This document shows positions 24,041 to 32,241 of a DNA stretch of 40,949 nt, piece by piece. Numbering within the stretch: position 1 is the first letter of the stretch; each line of letters begins with the position of its first letter. The DNA is from an uncultured Ruminococcus sp. (GTDB taxonomy: Bacteria; Bacillota; Clostridia; Oscillospirales; Ruminococcaceae). The stretch is taken from positions 1 to 40,949 of the forward strand of contig CALESG010000009.1 of NCBI GenBank assembly GCA_937907215.1, given 5' to 3'. The position numbers and the translations under genes were made by a program. The notes under the pieces are model-generated. The model had not been told where the DNA came from. It searched no databases and was given only the letters and a program-made list of their open reading frames with translations.

Positions 24041-25639
24041 ATGAAAGAAAAAATGCAGGAAATTTTAGATGATGGCAATATGAGCGAAAAGCAGCTTAAG
24101 AAGCTGAAAATGCGTAAGAAGCTGAAATATGGTTCTATTGCTACAGCGGTTACAGCGGTAGTTATAGTTGTTATAATTCTTGTGAACGTTCTTGTAAGTA
24201 TGCTGGCAGATGTTCGCCTTGACCTTACATCAAACAATGTATATGATGTTTCAGATGAAACTATAGATTATGTAAAGAATCTTGATAAAGACGTTGACAT
24301 TGCTATTTCTGTTGAAAAAGATACTCTTAAGAGTCTTTTGGGAACAAGTGAAATGATGATAAGTGAAACACTTTCAAAGTATGAAGATTACTCTGATCAT
24401 ATAAGTGTTACTTATTTTGACACAACAAAAGACCCGGATGTTCTTTCAAAGTATCAAACAATGTATGGCGGCGATATAGGTTCAGGTGCAGTTATTGTTT
24501 CATGCGGTGACCGTGTAAAGGTAAGCGGTGTACTTGATATGTTTGACATTGACAGCAATATGTACTATGCATATATGCGTAATCAGTGTGAATTTCCTGA
24601 TATTATTACAGGATATAAGGGCGAGCAGATGCTTACAAATGCTATTATGAATGTAACAGATGTAAATGTAAAGCATGTAGGTCTTATTGAGAAGGCAAAC
24701 GGTGAATATATATTCAGTCTGACAGATGGTAATGTTTATGCTATGAACAGCCTTAACGATCTTCTTGATGACAATGGTTATGATGTTGAAAGAGATATTG
24801 ATATAACATCAGCTGAACTCAGTCCAGAGGACTATGATATTCTCATATTGCCTGCACCTGTAAATGATTTGAGCGTTGATGCTACAAAGCGTTTGTCTGA
24901 CTTTATGTACAACGATGGTAAATATGGCAAAAATATGATCTATATTGCAGACTATACACAGGGCGATACTCCAAACCTTGATGCTTTTCTTAAGGATTGG
25001 AATATCAGTGTTTCCAAGAGTGTTGTAAGCGATTCCGAGGACAAGAGTCAGGTGGTAAACACATATGATATACTTGCAAGCGGAAGATCTATGATAGCAC
25101 CAAGCGTAACAATAGCAACTACAGATTATAGCAGCGGTCTTGAAAATGCATCACTTCCTATAGTTGTACCATTGGGCAGACCTATAGTTGAAGAAAAGCT
25201 TAATAATGGTAAAGTTGTAATTCCATTGTGGCAGACTTCAGAAGGTTCTGTGGAACTGGCACTAAAGGGTTCTGATCTGTCCGAGAGTGAAACATCCGAA
25301 AAGAGATCACGTATGATGGCTTGTATGGTTCAGAATCAGGTAAATAATAATGGCGAAATTTGTGAGAGCAATCTCTTCGTACTGCCTTCTATTTCAACAA
25401 TCGATTCTATGATAATATCTGATGCAGCTTATAATAATGGCACATATGTTATCAGTGCTTTAAACACTATATGCGGAAAAGAAGCCACTAGTATTATAGC
25501 AACCAAAAACCTATCAGCAGCAACTCTTGATATTACAACAGAAAAAATTGATGCTATCAAGTGGGTAGTATGGTTTGTAATTCCAGTTATAGTTATTGCA
25601 GCAGGCATTGCGGTAGCACTTCGCCGAAGAAAACGCTGA
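24041..25639 (+). CDS. GldG-like ABC-transporter auxiliary protein
   Basis: 532 residues. A cytoplasmic Lys-rich N-terminus, a membrane helix (about 32-54), a large extracytoplasmic domain (LTSNNVYDVSDETIDYVKNL start, typical of the GldG/IflA family) and a C-terminal helix WVVWFVIPVIVIAAGIAVAL followed by RRRKR. In gliding bacteria GldA/F/G form an ABC complex; in gut Firmicutes this set is common but its role is not known. The start has AAGGAGG. It sits 14 bases after the permease. Confidence 0.85.
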   Translation: MKEKMQEILDDGNMSEKQLKKLKMRKKLKYGSIATAVTAVVIVVIILVNVLVSMLADVRLDLTSNNVYDVSDETIDYVKNLDKDVDIAISVEKDTLKSLLGTSEMMISETLSKYEDYSDHISVTYFDTTKDPDVLSKYQTMYGGDIGSGAVIVSCGDRVKVSGVLDMFDIDSNMYYAYMRNQCEFPDIITGYKGEQMLTNAIMNVTDVNVKHVGLIEKANGEYIFSLTDGNVYAMNSLNDLLDDNGYDVERDIDITSAELSPEDYDILILPAPVNDLSVDATKRLSDFMYNDGKYGKNMIYIADYTQGDTPNLDAFLKDWNISVSKSVVSDSEDKSQVVNTYDILASGRSMIAPSVTIATTDYSSGLENASLPIVVPLGRPIVEEKLNNGKVVIPLWQTSEGSVELALKGSDLSESETSEKRSRMMACMVQNQVNNNGEICESNLFVLPSISTIDSMIISDAAYNNGTYVISALNTICGKEATSIIATKNLSAATLDITTEKIDAIKWVVWFVIPVIVIAAGIAVALRRRKR

Positions 25640-25662
25640 TTCAGGCAGAAAGGATTTGCCAT

Positions 25663-27162
25663 ATGAATAAAAAAATAATCGGATTGGTCGGCGGCTGCGT
25701 TCTGATCGCAGGACTTGCAGCAGCAGTTGCAGTTGTTTCAAATAAACAAGCGGCTGATGAAAGCAGCAGTGAAGCAGAAATTCATAATCAAGAAGATAAT
25801 GTAAATCCAGAGGACTTGATCCTTTCTGAGCAGTCGGCTGATAATGTATCTTCTATAGATATTGAAAACAGTACAGGTTCATTTACTATAGTACGTACTA
25901 AAGAAGCAGATAAGGCTGCTGATACAGCTGTAACATTTGGAGTTAAGGGCTGGGAAGATATTCCTACAAATACAGCTATTTCAGGTACGCTTGCAAATAA
26001 TACAGCATCACTTTCGGCAAATACCATAGTTCTTGAAGATTGTACAGATATGGATAAATATGGTCTTGGCGAAAGTGCTGCAAAGGCTGTAATGCACTTT
26101 GATGACGGAAGCAGTTTTGCATTCAGAGTGGGAGATGTCATTTCAGGCGGTGAAGACAGTTACTTTGCAGTTGAGGGTGAGAATACAGTTTATTCTGTAA
26201 AGACATCTCTTACAGCAAATTATAAAAACAAAGCTGAGAGCTTTTTATCACTTGTAATGCTTGAAGCACCGGCGGAAGATGAGTATCCTATAGTAAATTC
26301 ACTTACTGTAAAGCGTGATGATTTAGACAAGGATATAGTTCTTGAATATGTAGAAGATGCAAACAATGAAAATACCGGCGGAAATGCTGCAAATCATGAA
26401 ATGGTTTCTCCTATACCATCATACCTGAGTGTTGAGCGTTCTACAGATGTTATAACAGGTATGTTTGGCATGTCAGCAAGCAGTATATTGAAAATTTATC
26501 CCAAGCAGTCTGACATTTCAGAATACGGTCTGGATTCTCCTTTATGTACTGTAATAATGGATTGTGATGACGGTAATAAATACACATTGAACATTGGTGA
26601 AAAATATACTGCAACAGATGAGGAAACAAAAACGAGTGCAAATTATTATCCTGTAATGCTTGAAGGAGAAGATGTGATTTATGCAATGGACGAAAGCAAA
26701 TGCATATGGGCATCTTTAGAACCTACAGATATTACATCAAGCCTTGTTCTTACAACATATGTTTGGGATATAGATAAACTTTCCCTGAAAGCTGAAGGAC
26801 AAGATGAAATGGATTTTGTTGTCAAGGGTGAGGATAAGGAAAGTGCATCTGTAACACTGAACGGAAAAACTGTAGATTCTGAGAGATACAGAAAATTCTA
26901 TTCATTCCTTTTGCAGATAACTGCCGAGGGTACAGCTATTGATGAAACACCTGTGGGAGATCCGGAAGCTGTTTTGAATTTCATTACAAAAGACGGAAGC
27001 AAGAAACAAGAGATAGCATTTTATCGTCAGGACGATTATAATTGTCTGATTACGATAGACGGAATATCTTGCTTTAAATGCCGTGCATCATTCATTGATG
27101 TTTTGAAAGAAAACATGGAACTTTTTGATACTGATAAAGATTTTATCCAAACATGGAGCTAA
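25663..27162 (+). CDS. DUF4340-type membrane-anchored protein of the Gld-like ABC operon
   Basis: 499 residues from the ATG at 25663, which has AAAGG upstream; the frame is open further 5' inside the previous gene but without a site. One N-terminal membrane helix (KIIGLVGGCVLIAGLAAAVAVV) is followed by a large exported part. Two similar modules can be seen, each with a KYGL/EYGL segment followed by a GDxxYTL-type strand (DKYGLGESAAK and SEYGLDSPLC), as in DUF4340 proteins. It closes the ABC set and probably docks on the GldG-like subunit outside the membrane. Function unknown. Confidence 0.8.
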   Translation: MNKKIIGLVGGCVLIAGLAAAVAVVSNKQAADESSSEAEIHNQEDNVNPEDLILSEQSADNVSSIDIENSTGSFTIVRTKEADKAADTAVTFGVKGWEDIPTNTAISGTLANNTASLSANTIVLEDCTDMDKYGLGESAAKAVMHFDDGSSFAFRVGDVISGGEDSYFAVEGENTVYSVKTSLTANYKNKAESFLSLVMLEAPAEDEYPIVNSLTVKRDDLDKDIVLEYVEDANNENTGGNAANHEMVSPIPSYLSVERSTDVITGMFGMSASSILKIYPKQSDISEYGLDSPLCTVIMDCDDGNKYTLNIGEKYTATDEETKTSANYYPVMLEGEDVIYAMDESKCIWASLEPTDITSSLVLTTYVWDIDKLSLKAEGQDEMDFVVKGEDKESASVTLNGKTVDSERYRKFYSFLLQITAEGTAIDETPVGDPEAVLNFITKDGSKKQEIAFYRQDDYNCLITIDGISCFKCRASFIDVLKENMELFDTDKDFIQTWS

Positions 27163-27203
27163 TAATCAACACATACAACACATAACAGGAAAGGACGGTA
27201 AAA

Positions 27204-27491
27204 ATGGCACAGGAATATTTTATGTATAAAGGTTACCCACTTGTAAGAAATGGTAAATCCATATATTATGGCTATATGTCTGACCCGTATGTAACGCAGC
27301 TGCAAATTTTGCACAGTACAAATCAGAATGGGATCGATATTGCTGATAAGATAAAGATATATCAAATATCAACAGATGAAAAGCTTAGTCCTATTGACGC
27401 TATTGTAAAAACGTCGGAAAGGGGCAGCTTATTTGAAGCACTTGACCTTGCAAATGCATGGATCGAGCGTTCAATAAAAGAAGCAGAGTAA
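27204..27491 (+). CDS. Small conserved-looking cytoplasmic protein, unknown function
   Basis: 95 residues, not recognised. It has no membrane segment or signal. A Tyr-rich N-terminal stretch, YFMYKGYPLVRNGKSIYYGY, is followed by an Ile/Asp-rich middle and a helical C-terminus (SLFEALDLANAWIERSIKEA). GGAAAGGACGG precedes the ATG. It lies 41 bases after the DUF4340 gene and ahead of the terminator at 27522, so it belongs to the ABC operon. Its TAA stop codon is the first three bases of a dispersed repeat end (27489-27509). Confidence 0.75.
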   Translation: MAQEYFMYKGYPLVRNGKSIYYGYMSDPYVTQLQILHSTNQNGIDIADKIKIYQISTDEKLSPIDAIVKTSERGSLFEALDLANAWIERSIKEAE

Positions 27492-27509
27492 AGGCAACAC
27501 CGCACAAAG
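27489..27509 (+). repeat. Solo end of the second dispersed repeat family, at a stop codon
   Basis: TAAAGGCAACACCGCACAAAG; 18 or more of 21 bases agree with the left end of the element at 38141. The first TAA is the stop codon of the preceding gene. No partner end is visible nearby. Confidence 0.75.
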
Positions 27510-27521
27510 CATAAAAAATAT

Positions 27522-27570
27522 AAAAAGGCTGATGCAAAGTTTAAATTTTGTATCAGCCTTTTTTATTTTT
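27522..27570 (+). terminator. Intrinsic terminator of the ABC operon
   Basis: AAAAAGGCTGATGCAAA pairs with TTTTGTATCAGCCTTTTTT (one mismatch), then TATTTTT. Strong. Confidence 0.92.
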
Positions 27571-27602
27571 GTCAGTATTGGGTTTATTGTCATATGAAGT
27601 GA

Positions 27603-27625
27603 TTATTATGCATAATTTATAATAA
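27603..27625 (+). promoter_or_regulatory. feoB promoter -10 and TTATTAT inverted repeat, possible iron-regulator site
   Basis: TATAAT (27618-27623) lies 30 bases before the feoB ATG. It overlaps an inverted repeat with arms TTATTAT (27603-27609) and ATAATAA (27619-27625). AT-rich inverted repeats at this position are typical of Fur- or DtxR-type iron regulators, but the match to a Fur box is only partial. A clear -35 is missing. Confidence 0.45.
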
Positions 27626-27653
27626 CTCCATATTGACAGGAGGTTATTATATT

Positions 27654-29507
27654 ATGCAGAGTCAGGAGTCAAGTGAAAAAAAGCAGTATGTCATAGCACT
27701 TGCCGGCAATCCAAATGTAGGAAAATCCACGCTTTTTAATGAACTTACCGGAATGCGTCAGCATACTGGAAATTGGGCAGGCAAAACTGTTGAGAGTGCC
27801 TTGGGCAAATGCGTTTATAAAGAAATGGAAATTACATTGGTAGATCTTCCGGGTATATATAGTCTTAGTTCAGAATCTGCCGAGGAAAAAGCGGCGAAGG
27901 ATTTCATATGCAATGAACATCCGGATTCGGTTATAGTTGTATGCGATAGTACCAGTCTTGAGAGAAGTCTTGTTTTAGCACTGCAAATAAAAGCAATGGG
28001 TCAAAAGCTTTTGTTTTGTGCCGGTCTTAAAGATGAGGCTGAAAAGCGAAAAATCTCAATAGATTTTCAAAAGCTCAGTGAACTTATAAATTCACCTGTT
28101 GTAAGTATTTCCGCCAGAAATAAAGACGGCATAGATGAGCTTATGGAAAAGTTGTACAGTTTACTTTCAAGTAATGAGAGTGATGAGAATGATGCAGTCT
28201 TAAATTTTGAAAATTTGCTGGAAGATATAGAATCAACAGTAAAGCTTTCTGAAAAAATATGTTCTGATGTCGTAAGCAGACCATCGGAAGAATTTAGAAA
28301 AGAGCGAAAAATAGATCGCATAATTCTTGGAAAGTACACAGGTTTTCCAATTCTTTTTCTACTTTTGGGGATAGTCCTGTGGATAACTATTTCCGGTGCC
28401 AATTATCCTTCACAGCTGCTGCAAAAAGGATTTACCGCCTTGGGAGAATATCTGCACACTCTTATGATAGATTCACCTGAATGGCTTAGCGGTGTTTTGC
28501 TTGATGGAATATACAAGGTGCTTACATGGGTCATAGCAGTAATGCTTCCGCCAATGGCAATTTTCTTTCCGCTTTTTACACTTTTAGAGGATTCAGGATT
28601 TTTGCCACGAATAGCATTTCTACTTGACAAGCGTTTTCAATGTGCTGGTGCGTGTGGGAAACAGGCACTTACCATGTGCATGGGATTTGGATGCAATGCT
28701 GCTGGAGTTACAGGCTGCCGTATAATACATTCACCCAGGGAAAGACTTATTGCAATACTTACAAATTCATTTGTACCATGCAACGGCAGATTTGGTACGC
28801 TCATTGCAGTTATAACAGCATTTTTTGCTTCTGGAACGGGGGGCTCACTGCTTTCGGCTTTATATCTTACATTATTGATCTTATCCGGTGTTATGCTAAC
28901 CCTTTTAGTTTCAAAACTTTTATCTATAACTATTTTAAAAGGTGTTCCGTCAGCATTTACACTTGAACTTCCACCGTACAGACGACCGCAGATTTTAAAG
29001 GTTTTGTTACGGTCATTACTTGACAGAACGATCTTTGTCCTTGGAAGAGCTTGTATTGTTGCTGCGCCGGCAGGACTGCTTTTATGGCTGCTTACAAATA
29101 TAAATATAGGTGATATATCAATTCTTGCGGCTGTTGCAAATTTCCTTGATGCTCCTGGAAAATTTATGGGACTGGACGGTACTATACTTACAGCATTTAT
29201 AATGGGATTTCCGGCTAATGAAATAGTTATGCCAATAGCTGTTATGCTTTATCAGTCTGAAAATGTTATCGCCGAAACCGGTGGAGCATTAGAACTTCAC
29301 ACTATACTTGCAAATAATGGCTGGACTTCTGTAACGGCTATATGTATGATGATTTTTATGCTTTTTCATTTTCCATGCAGTACTACTTGTCTTACTATAA
29401 AAAAAGAAACAGGAAGCATTCGTTATATGCTGCTTGCAATAATTTTGCCTACATTATGTGGAATTATACTTTGCAGCATAATTTCATGTATATTTAGTCT
29501 TTTCTGA
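27654..29507 (+). CDS. feoB: Ferrous iron transporter FeoB
   Basis: 617 residues from the ATG at 27654, behind GGAGG; a TTG further 5' is rejected. Imports Fe(II) across the cytoplasmic membrane. The GTPase domain has G1 GNPNVGKST (18-26) and G3 DLPG (64-67). About eight membrane helices follow, with the two Gate segments, including CNAAGVTGCRIIHSPRERL and VPCNGRFGTLIA, and the core FPANEIVMP. It is shorter than the 770-residue E. coli protein because the intervening and C-terminal parts are compact. No feoA lies on either side. Confidence 0.96.
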   Translation: MQSQESSEKKQYVIALAGNPNVGKSTLFNELTGMRQHTGNWAGKTVESALGKCVYKEMEITLVDLPGIYSLSSESAEEKAAKDFICNEHPDSVIVVCDSTSLERSLVLALQIKAMGQKLLFCAGLKDEAEKRKISIDFQKLSELINSPVVSISARNKDGIDELMEKLYSLLSSNESDENDAVLNFENLLEDIESTVKLSEKICSDVVSRPSEEFRKERKIDRIILGKYTGFPILFLLLGIVLWITISGANYPSQLLQKGFTALGEYLHTLMIDSPEWLSGVLLDGIYKVLTWVIAVMLPPMAIFFPLFTLLEDSGFLPRIAFLLDKRFQCAGACGKQALTMCMGFGCNAAGVTGCRIIHSPRERLIAILTNSFVPCNGRFGTLIAVITAFFASGTGGSLLSALYLTLLILSGVMLTLLVSKLLSITILKGVPSAFTLELPPYRRPQILKVLLRSLLDRTIFVLGRACIVAAPAGLLLWLLTNINIGDISILAAVANFLDAPGKFMGLDGTILTAFIMGFPANEIVMPIAVMLYQSENVIAETGGALELHTILANNGWTSVTAICMMIFMLFHFPCSTTCLTIKKETGSIRYMLLAIILPTLCGIILCSIISCIFSLF

Positions 29508-29600
29508 GTTAAAATACTCATGCAAGGCAAAGCTTGCGAAAAAACAAATGAAGCAATGTGTAAGTATAATGTATTGCTCATAATGAAAGGCGGATATATT

Positions 29601-29753
29601 ATGAATAACCAGAATAATCAGAATAACCAGAATAATCAAAACAATCAGAATCGCAATAAGCAGAACAATCAGAACTGTAATAATCAGAATAACCAGAAAA
29701 ACCAGAATAATCAAAACAATCAGAATCGTAATAATCAGAACTTCAATAACTAA
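29601..29753 (+). CDS. Asn/Gln-rich repeat peptide, unknown function
   Basis: 50 residues from the ATG at 29601, which has AAAGGCGG upstream. After the initiator Met, 43 of 50 residues are Asn or Gln, mostly NNQ triplets, broken by R18, K20, C26, K33, R43 and F48. No signal peptide or membrane helix. The DNA is built of 9-base units, and a 29-base stretch recurs exactly at 29625-29653 and 29700-29728, 75 bases (25 codons) apart, so it grew by duplication. A -10-like TATAAT lies at 29565 and a strong terminator at 29782. I do not know the function; Asn-rich peptides of this kind occur in gut Clostridia as uncharacterised proteins. Confidence 0.65.
   Translation: MNNQNNQNNQNNQNNQNRNKQNNQNCNNQNNQKNQNNQNNQNRNNQNFNN
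29625..29728 (+). repeat. 75-bp-period direct repeat inside the Asn/Gln gene
   Basis: 29625-29653 is identical to 29700-29728; the interval is a whole number of codons. Shorter 9-base units (AATAACCAG/AATAATCAG) fill the rest. Confidence 0.85.
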
Positions 29754-29781
29754 TAAGACAAGAGATTATTTGATAAACAAC

Positions 29782-29823
29782 AAAAAGGCTGCTGCAAAGC
29801 TGAAATTTGCGGCAGCTTTTTTA
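29782..29823 (+). terminator. Intrinsic terminator after the Asn/Gln gene
   Basis: AAAAAGGCTGCTGCAAA pairs with TTTGCGGCAGCTTTTTT around GCTGAAA. It is 28 bases after the stop. Confidence 0.9.
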
Positions 29824-29881
29824 TATAAACAGAAAATTCAATGTGTATTTAAGAATAGAATAATATATTTATTTATAATAA

Positions 29882-30041
29882 GAACCAGTCTTCACAAGAT
29901 GCAGCACACGTCCTTTCGGCAAATTTTGCCGCTTACTGCGTCAAAAATCCTTGCTATACGTCAGTATGCCTGCGAATTTTTTTCTTATAATCGGCAAATT
30001 ATGCTCGAAAATCCGCACACTGATCTTATGAAGACGGGTTC
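29882..30041 (+). mobile_element. 160-bp MITE-like element, family 1, copy A
   Basis: The two ends form an imperfect inverted repeat of about 50 bp: GAACCAGTCTTCACAAGAT... on the left and the reverse complement of the right end GAACCCGTCTTCATAAGAT.... The inner parts carry TTTCGGCAAATTT and TTTTCGAGCATAATTT. It is flanked by TAA (29879-29881) and TAA (30042-30044), a 3-bp direct repeat. It closely resembles the copy at 38771 in reverse orientation and more distantly that at 32081. No coding capacity. It ends 52 bases before the response-regulator ATG, so it lies in that operon's promoter region. Confidence 0.85.
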
Positions 30042-30093
30042 TAAAACTTGTTTGAATAAATTTACAAATTTACATTTAGCGGAGAATTTTAAT

Positions 30094-30774
30094 ATGCGTA
30101 TACTTATAGTAGAAGATGAAACCGAGTTGGCAGATGGTCTTGAAGCTATTCTTTCTAGAGAGAATTATTCTGTAGATGTTGTGAGTGACGGTGAAAGCGG
30201 ACTTGATTATATTTTAAGCAAAATGTATGACCTTGTTATACTTGATATTATGCTGCCGAAAATGAATGGAATAGACATTTTAAAAGCAACGAGAAAAGAA
30301 GGCATTGATACGCCTATAATACTTTTGACTGCACGTTCTCAGCTTAGTGATAAGATAGAAGGACTTGACAGCGGAGCAGACGATTATATAACAAAGCCAT
30401 TCGATGCACAGGAGCTGCTTGCAAGGATAAGAGCAAGAACACGTGTTCCCGGAAGTGCCTCTACAGACGATCTTTCATTTGGCGATATTGTTTTATCAAA
30501 ACATCAGCAGCAGCTTAGCTGCGGAGAGAGGCTTGTAAAACTTGGCAATAAAGAATATCAGCTTATGGAGTGCCTTATGATAAACAGTTCAAGAATAATG
30601 CCAAAGGATATGCTCATAACAAAGGTTTGGGGTCCGCTTGATGCAACGGAATATAATAACTTAGAGGTATATATTTCATTTTTAAGAAAGAAGTTAAGAT
30701 TTATAAAAGCCTCAGTTCAAATAGTCACAACTAAGAATGTGGGTTATTCCCTTGAGGTATGTGACAATGGTTAA
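30094..30774 (+). CDS. OmpR-family response regulator
   Basis: 226 residues from the ATG at 30094 (GGAGA upstream). The receiver domain has the acidic pocket VEDE (6-9), phospho-acceptor D51 in LVILDIMLPKMNG, and a lysine in ITKPFD. The C-terminal winged helix ends in EYNNLEVYISFLRKKL and TTKNVGYSLE. Its last 8 bases overlap the start of the kinase gene. The signal and target genes are unknown. The frame is open far upstream through the MITE-like element, but without a site. Confidence 0.95.
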   Translation: MRILIVEDETELADGLEAILSRENYSVDVVSDGESGLDYILSKMYDLVILDIMLPKMNGIDILKATRKEGIDTPIILLTARSQLSDKIEGLDSGADDYITKPFDAQELLARIRARTRVPGSASTDDLSFGDIVLSKHQQQLSCGERLVKLGNKEYQLMECLMINSSRIMPKDMLITKVWGPLDATEYNNLEVYISFLRKKLRFIKASVQIVTTKNVGYSLEVCDNG

Positions 30775-31951
30775 AAAGATAAGAATAAAATTTGTAATTG
30801 TTACAATGTCATTGATGGTAATAGTGTTTGCAGCTATACTTTTGATGAATACAGTTTATAAAAAATATTTATACAGACAGGATGTTATAGAATATCTTCA
30901 TTTAATATCAGAGAATAAAGATGCTGAAAGCGAATATGAACTTAAAATAGAGAATGACTACTACACAGAAATATTCATGGTGGATTGTGATATGGACGGT
31001 AATGTTTTAAATATTAAAGCATTAAACGGTTCAGATATAGATGATGATTTTGCTTCAGATATATCCAAAAATATTTGTAGTCATAATAAAAATGTAGGCA
31101 AAATAGGCTCATATGTTTATGTTGTCAAAGAATTGGATGGCAAGAAAAATATAGTATTTGCAGATATACATTCAAAACAGCGTAAAATAAATGAAACTTC
31201 CGGAACTGTTATTTTTATGGTAGCAGTATTTGGATTGTTCTTTATGGTTAGTTTCTATTTGTCAAAATTCATAACTGACCCTGCAACAAAAGCTCTTGAA
31301 AGAGAGAAGCAGTTTATTTCCGATGCGAGCCATGAGCTTAAAACGCCTATATCGGCAATTATACTCAATGCACAAGCAATGGTAGGCAGCGGTGATGACA
31401 GCAGACATTTGCAGAATATTTTATCAGAAGCAGAGAGAATGAATAAACTAATACAAAAGCTGCTTACGCTTACTTGTCTTGATGAATCGGAAGGTATTAT
31501 AGAGAAAAAGAAGTTTTCTTTATCCGACAGTTGTGAAGAGATCGTACTTCCGTTTGAAAGTTTTGCATTTGAAAACAAGATAGATTTCAGCTATGACATA
31601 GCCGAAGATATATATTACAATGGCATATGCGATGATATAAAGCAGGTAATATCTATTTTGCTTGACAATGCTTTTAAATACACACCGGAGAATGGAAGAA
31701 TAAAGGTGAAACTTCAGAAAAAGAATTACAAGCCGGTTTTAACTGTTTATAATACCGGTGATGGTATTTCAAAAGAGGCACTGCCGCATATTTTTGACAG
31801 ATTTTATTGTTATGATAAATCAAGAAATGCACACTCAAGGAGCTTCGGATTGGGTCTATCGATTGCAAAAGCAATTATGGTTGCACATGGCGGCGATTTA
31901 AATGCGATCAGTGAGTACGGAGAGTTTGCGGAATTTACAGTGACGTTTTAA
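30767..31951 (+). CDS. Membrane sensor histidine kinase
   Basis: 394 residues from ATG 30767 (GAGG upstream). Membrane helix 1 (about 10-27), a short extracellular sensor of ~110 residues rich in acidic residues, membrane helix 2 (TVIFMVAVFGLFFMVSFYL), then H-box SDASHELKTPIS, N-box LLDNAFKYTPENG, and the ATP-lid G-box SFGLGLSIAKAI. It phosphorylates the regulator encoded just upstream; the overlapping start ensures equal expression. Confidence 0.95.
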   Translation: MVKKIRIKFVIVTMSLMVIVFAAILLMNTVYKKYLYRQDVIEYLHLISENKDAESEYELKIENDYYTEIFMVDCDMDGNVLNIKALNGSDIDDDFASDISKNICSHNKNVGKIGSYVYVVKELDGKKNIVFADIHSKQRKINETSGTVIFMVAVFGLFFMVSFYLSKFITDPATKALEREKQFISDASHELKTPISAIILNAQAMVGSGDDSRHLQNILSEAERMNKLIQKLLTLTCLDESEGIIEKKKFSLSDSCEEIVLPFESFAFENKIDFSYDIAEDIYYNGICDDIKQVISILLDNAFKYTPENGRIKVKLQKKNYKPVLTVYNTGDGISKEALPHIFDRFYCYDKSRNAHSRSFGLGLSIAKAIMVAHGGDLNAISEYGEFAEFTVTF

Positions 31952-31953
31952 AT

Positions 31954-31994
31954 TTAATGCAGCACCGCACAGTCCTTGTGCGGTGCTGCATTAA
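31954..31994 (+). repeat. Perfect 17-bp hairpin made of two ends of the second repeat family
   Basis: TTAATGCAGCACCGCAC (31954-31970) and its exact complement (31978-31994) surround a 7-base loop, 2 bases after the kinase stop. The arms match the TTAAGGCAACACCGCAC repeat end. It lacks a T tract, so it may not be a terminator by itself. Confidence 0.75.
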
Positions 31995-32006
31995 TTATAT
32001 ATTATG

Positions 32007-32045
32007 TAAAAACTGCTGCAAGTTTGAAATTTGCAGCAGTTTTTG
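32007..32045 (+). terminator. Intrinsic terminator of the two-component operon
   Basis: AAAACTGCTGCAA pairs with TTGCAGCAGTTTT, followed by T's. It is 55 bases past the kinase stop. Confidence 0.88.
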
Positions 32046-32080
32046 TGCAGGTTCTAAAGTTTTATGAGCGGCAGCTGTTA

Positions 32081-32241
32081 GAGCTTGTGTGCGTAGGTTC
32101 AGCACATGTATTTTCGGCAAATTTGTGTGCTGAACTTTGTCAAAAGCACTTGCAATACGAAAGTATTCCTTCGTGTTTTTTCCTTGTCAGCATACAAATT
32201 ATGCTCGAAAATCTGCACACTCCACCTATGAACACAAGCTC
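32081..32241 (+). mobile_element. 161-bp MITE-like element, family 1, copy B
   Basis: Ends are inverted repeats of about 50 bp beginning GAGCTTGTG; the left runs into TTTTCGGCAAATTTGTGTGCTG and the right, in complement, into TTTTCGAGCATAATTTGTATGCTG. It is flanked by TTA (32078-32080) and TTA (32242-32244). On the minus strand the second flank is the TAA stop codon of the dehydratase-like gene. The centre has diverged from copies A and C. No coding capacity. Confidence 0.85.

Noticed and set aside
29520..29600. Longer N-terminus for the Asn/Gln peptide
   Set aside because: The upstream start lacks a ribosome site; the ATG at 29601 has AAAGGCGG at a good distance.
29601..29753. CRISPR-like array in the 9-base repeats
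   Set aside because: Units are far too short, there are no spacers, and the repeats keep one reading frame as NNQ.
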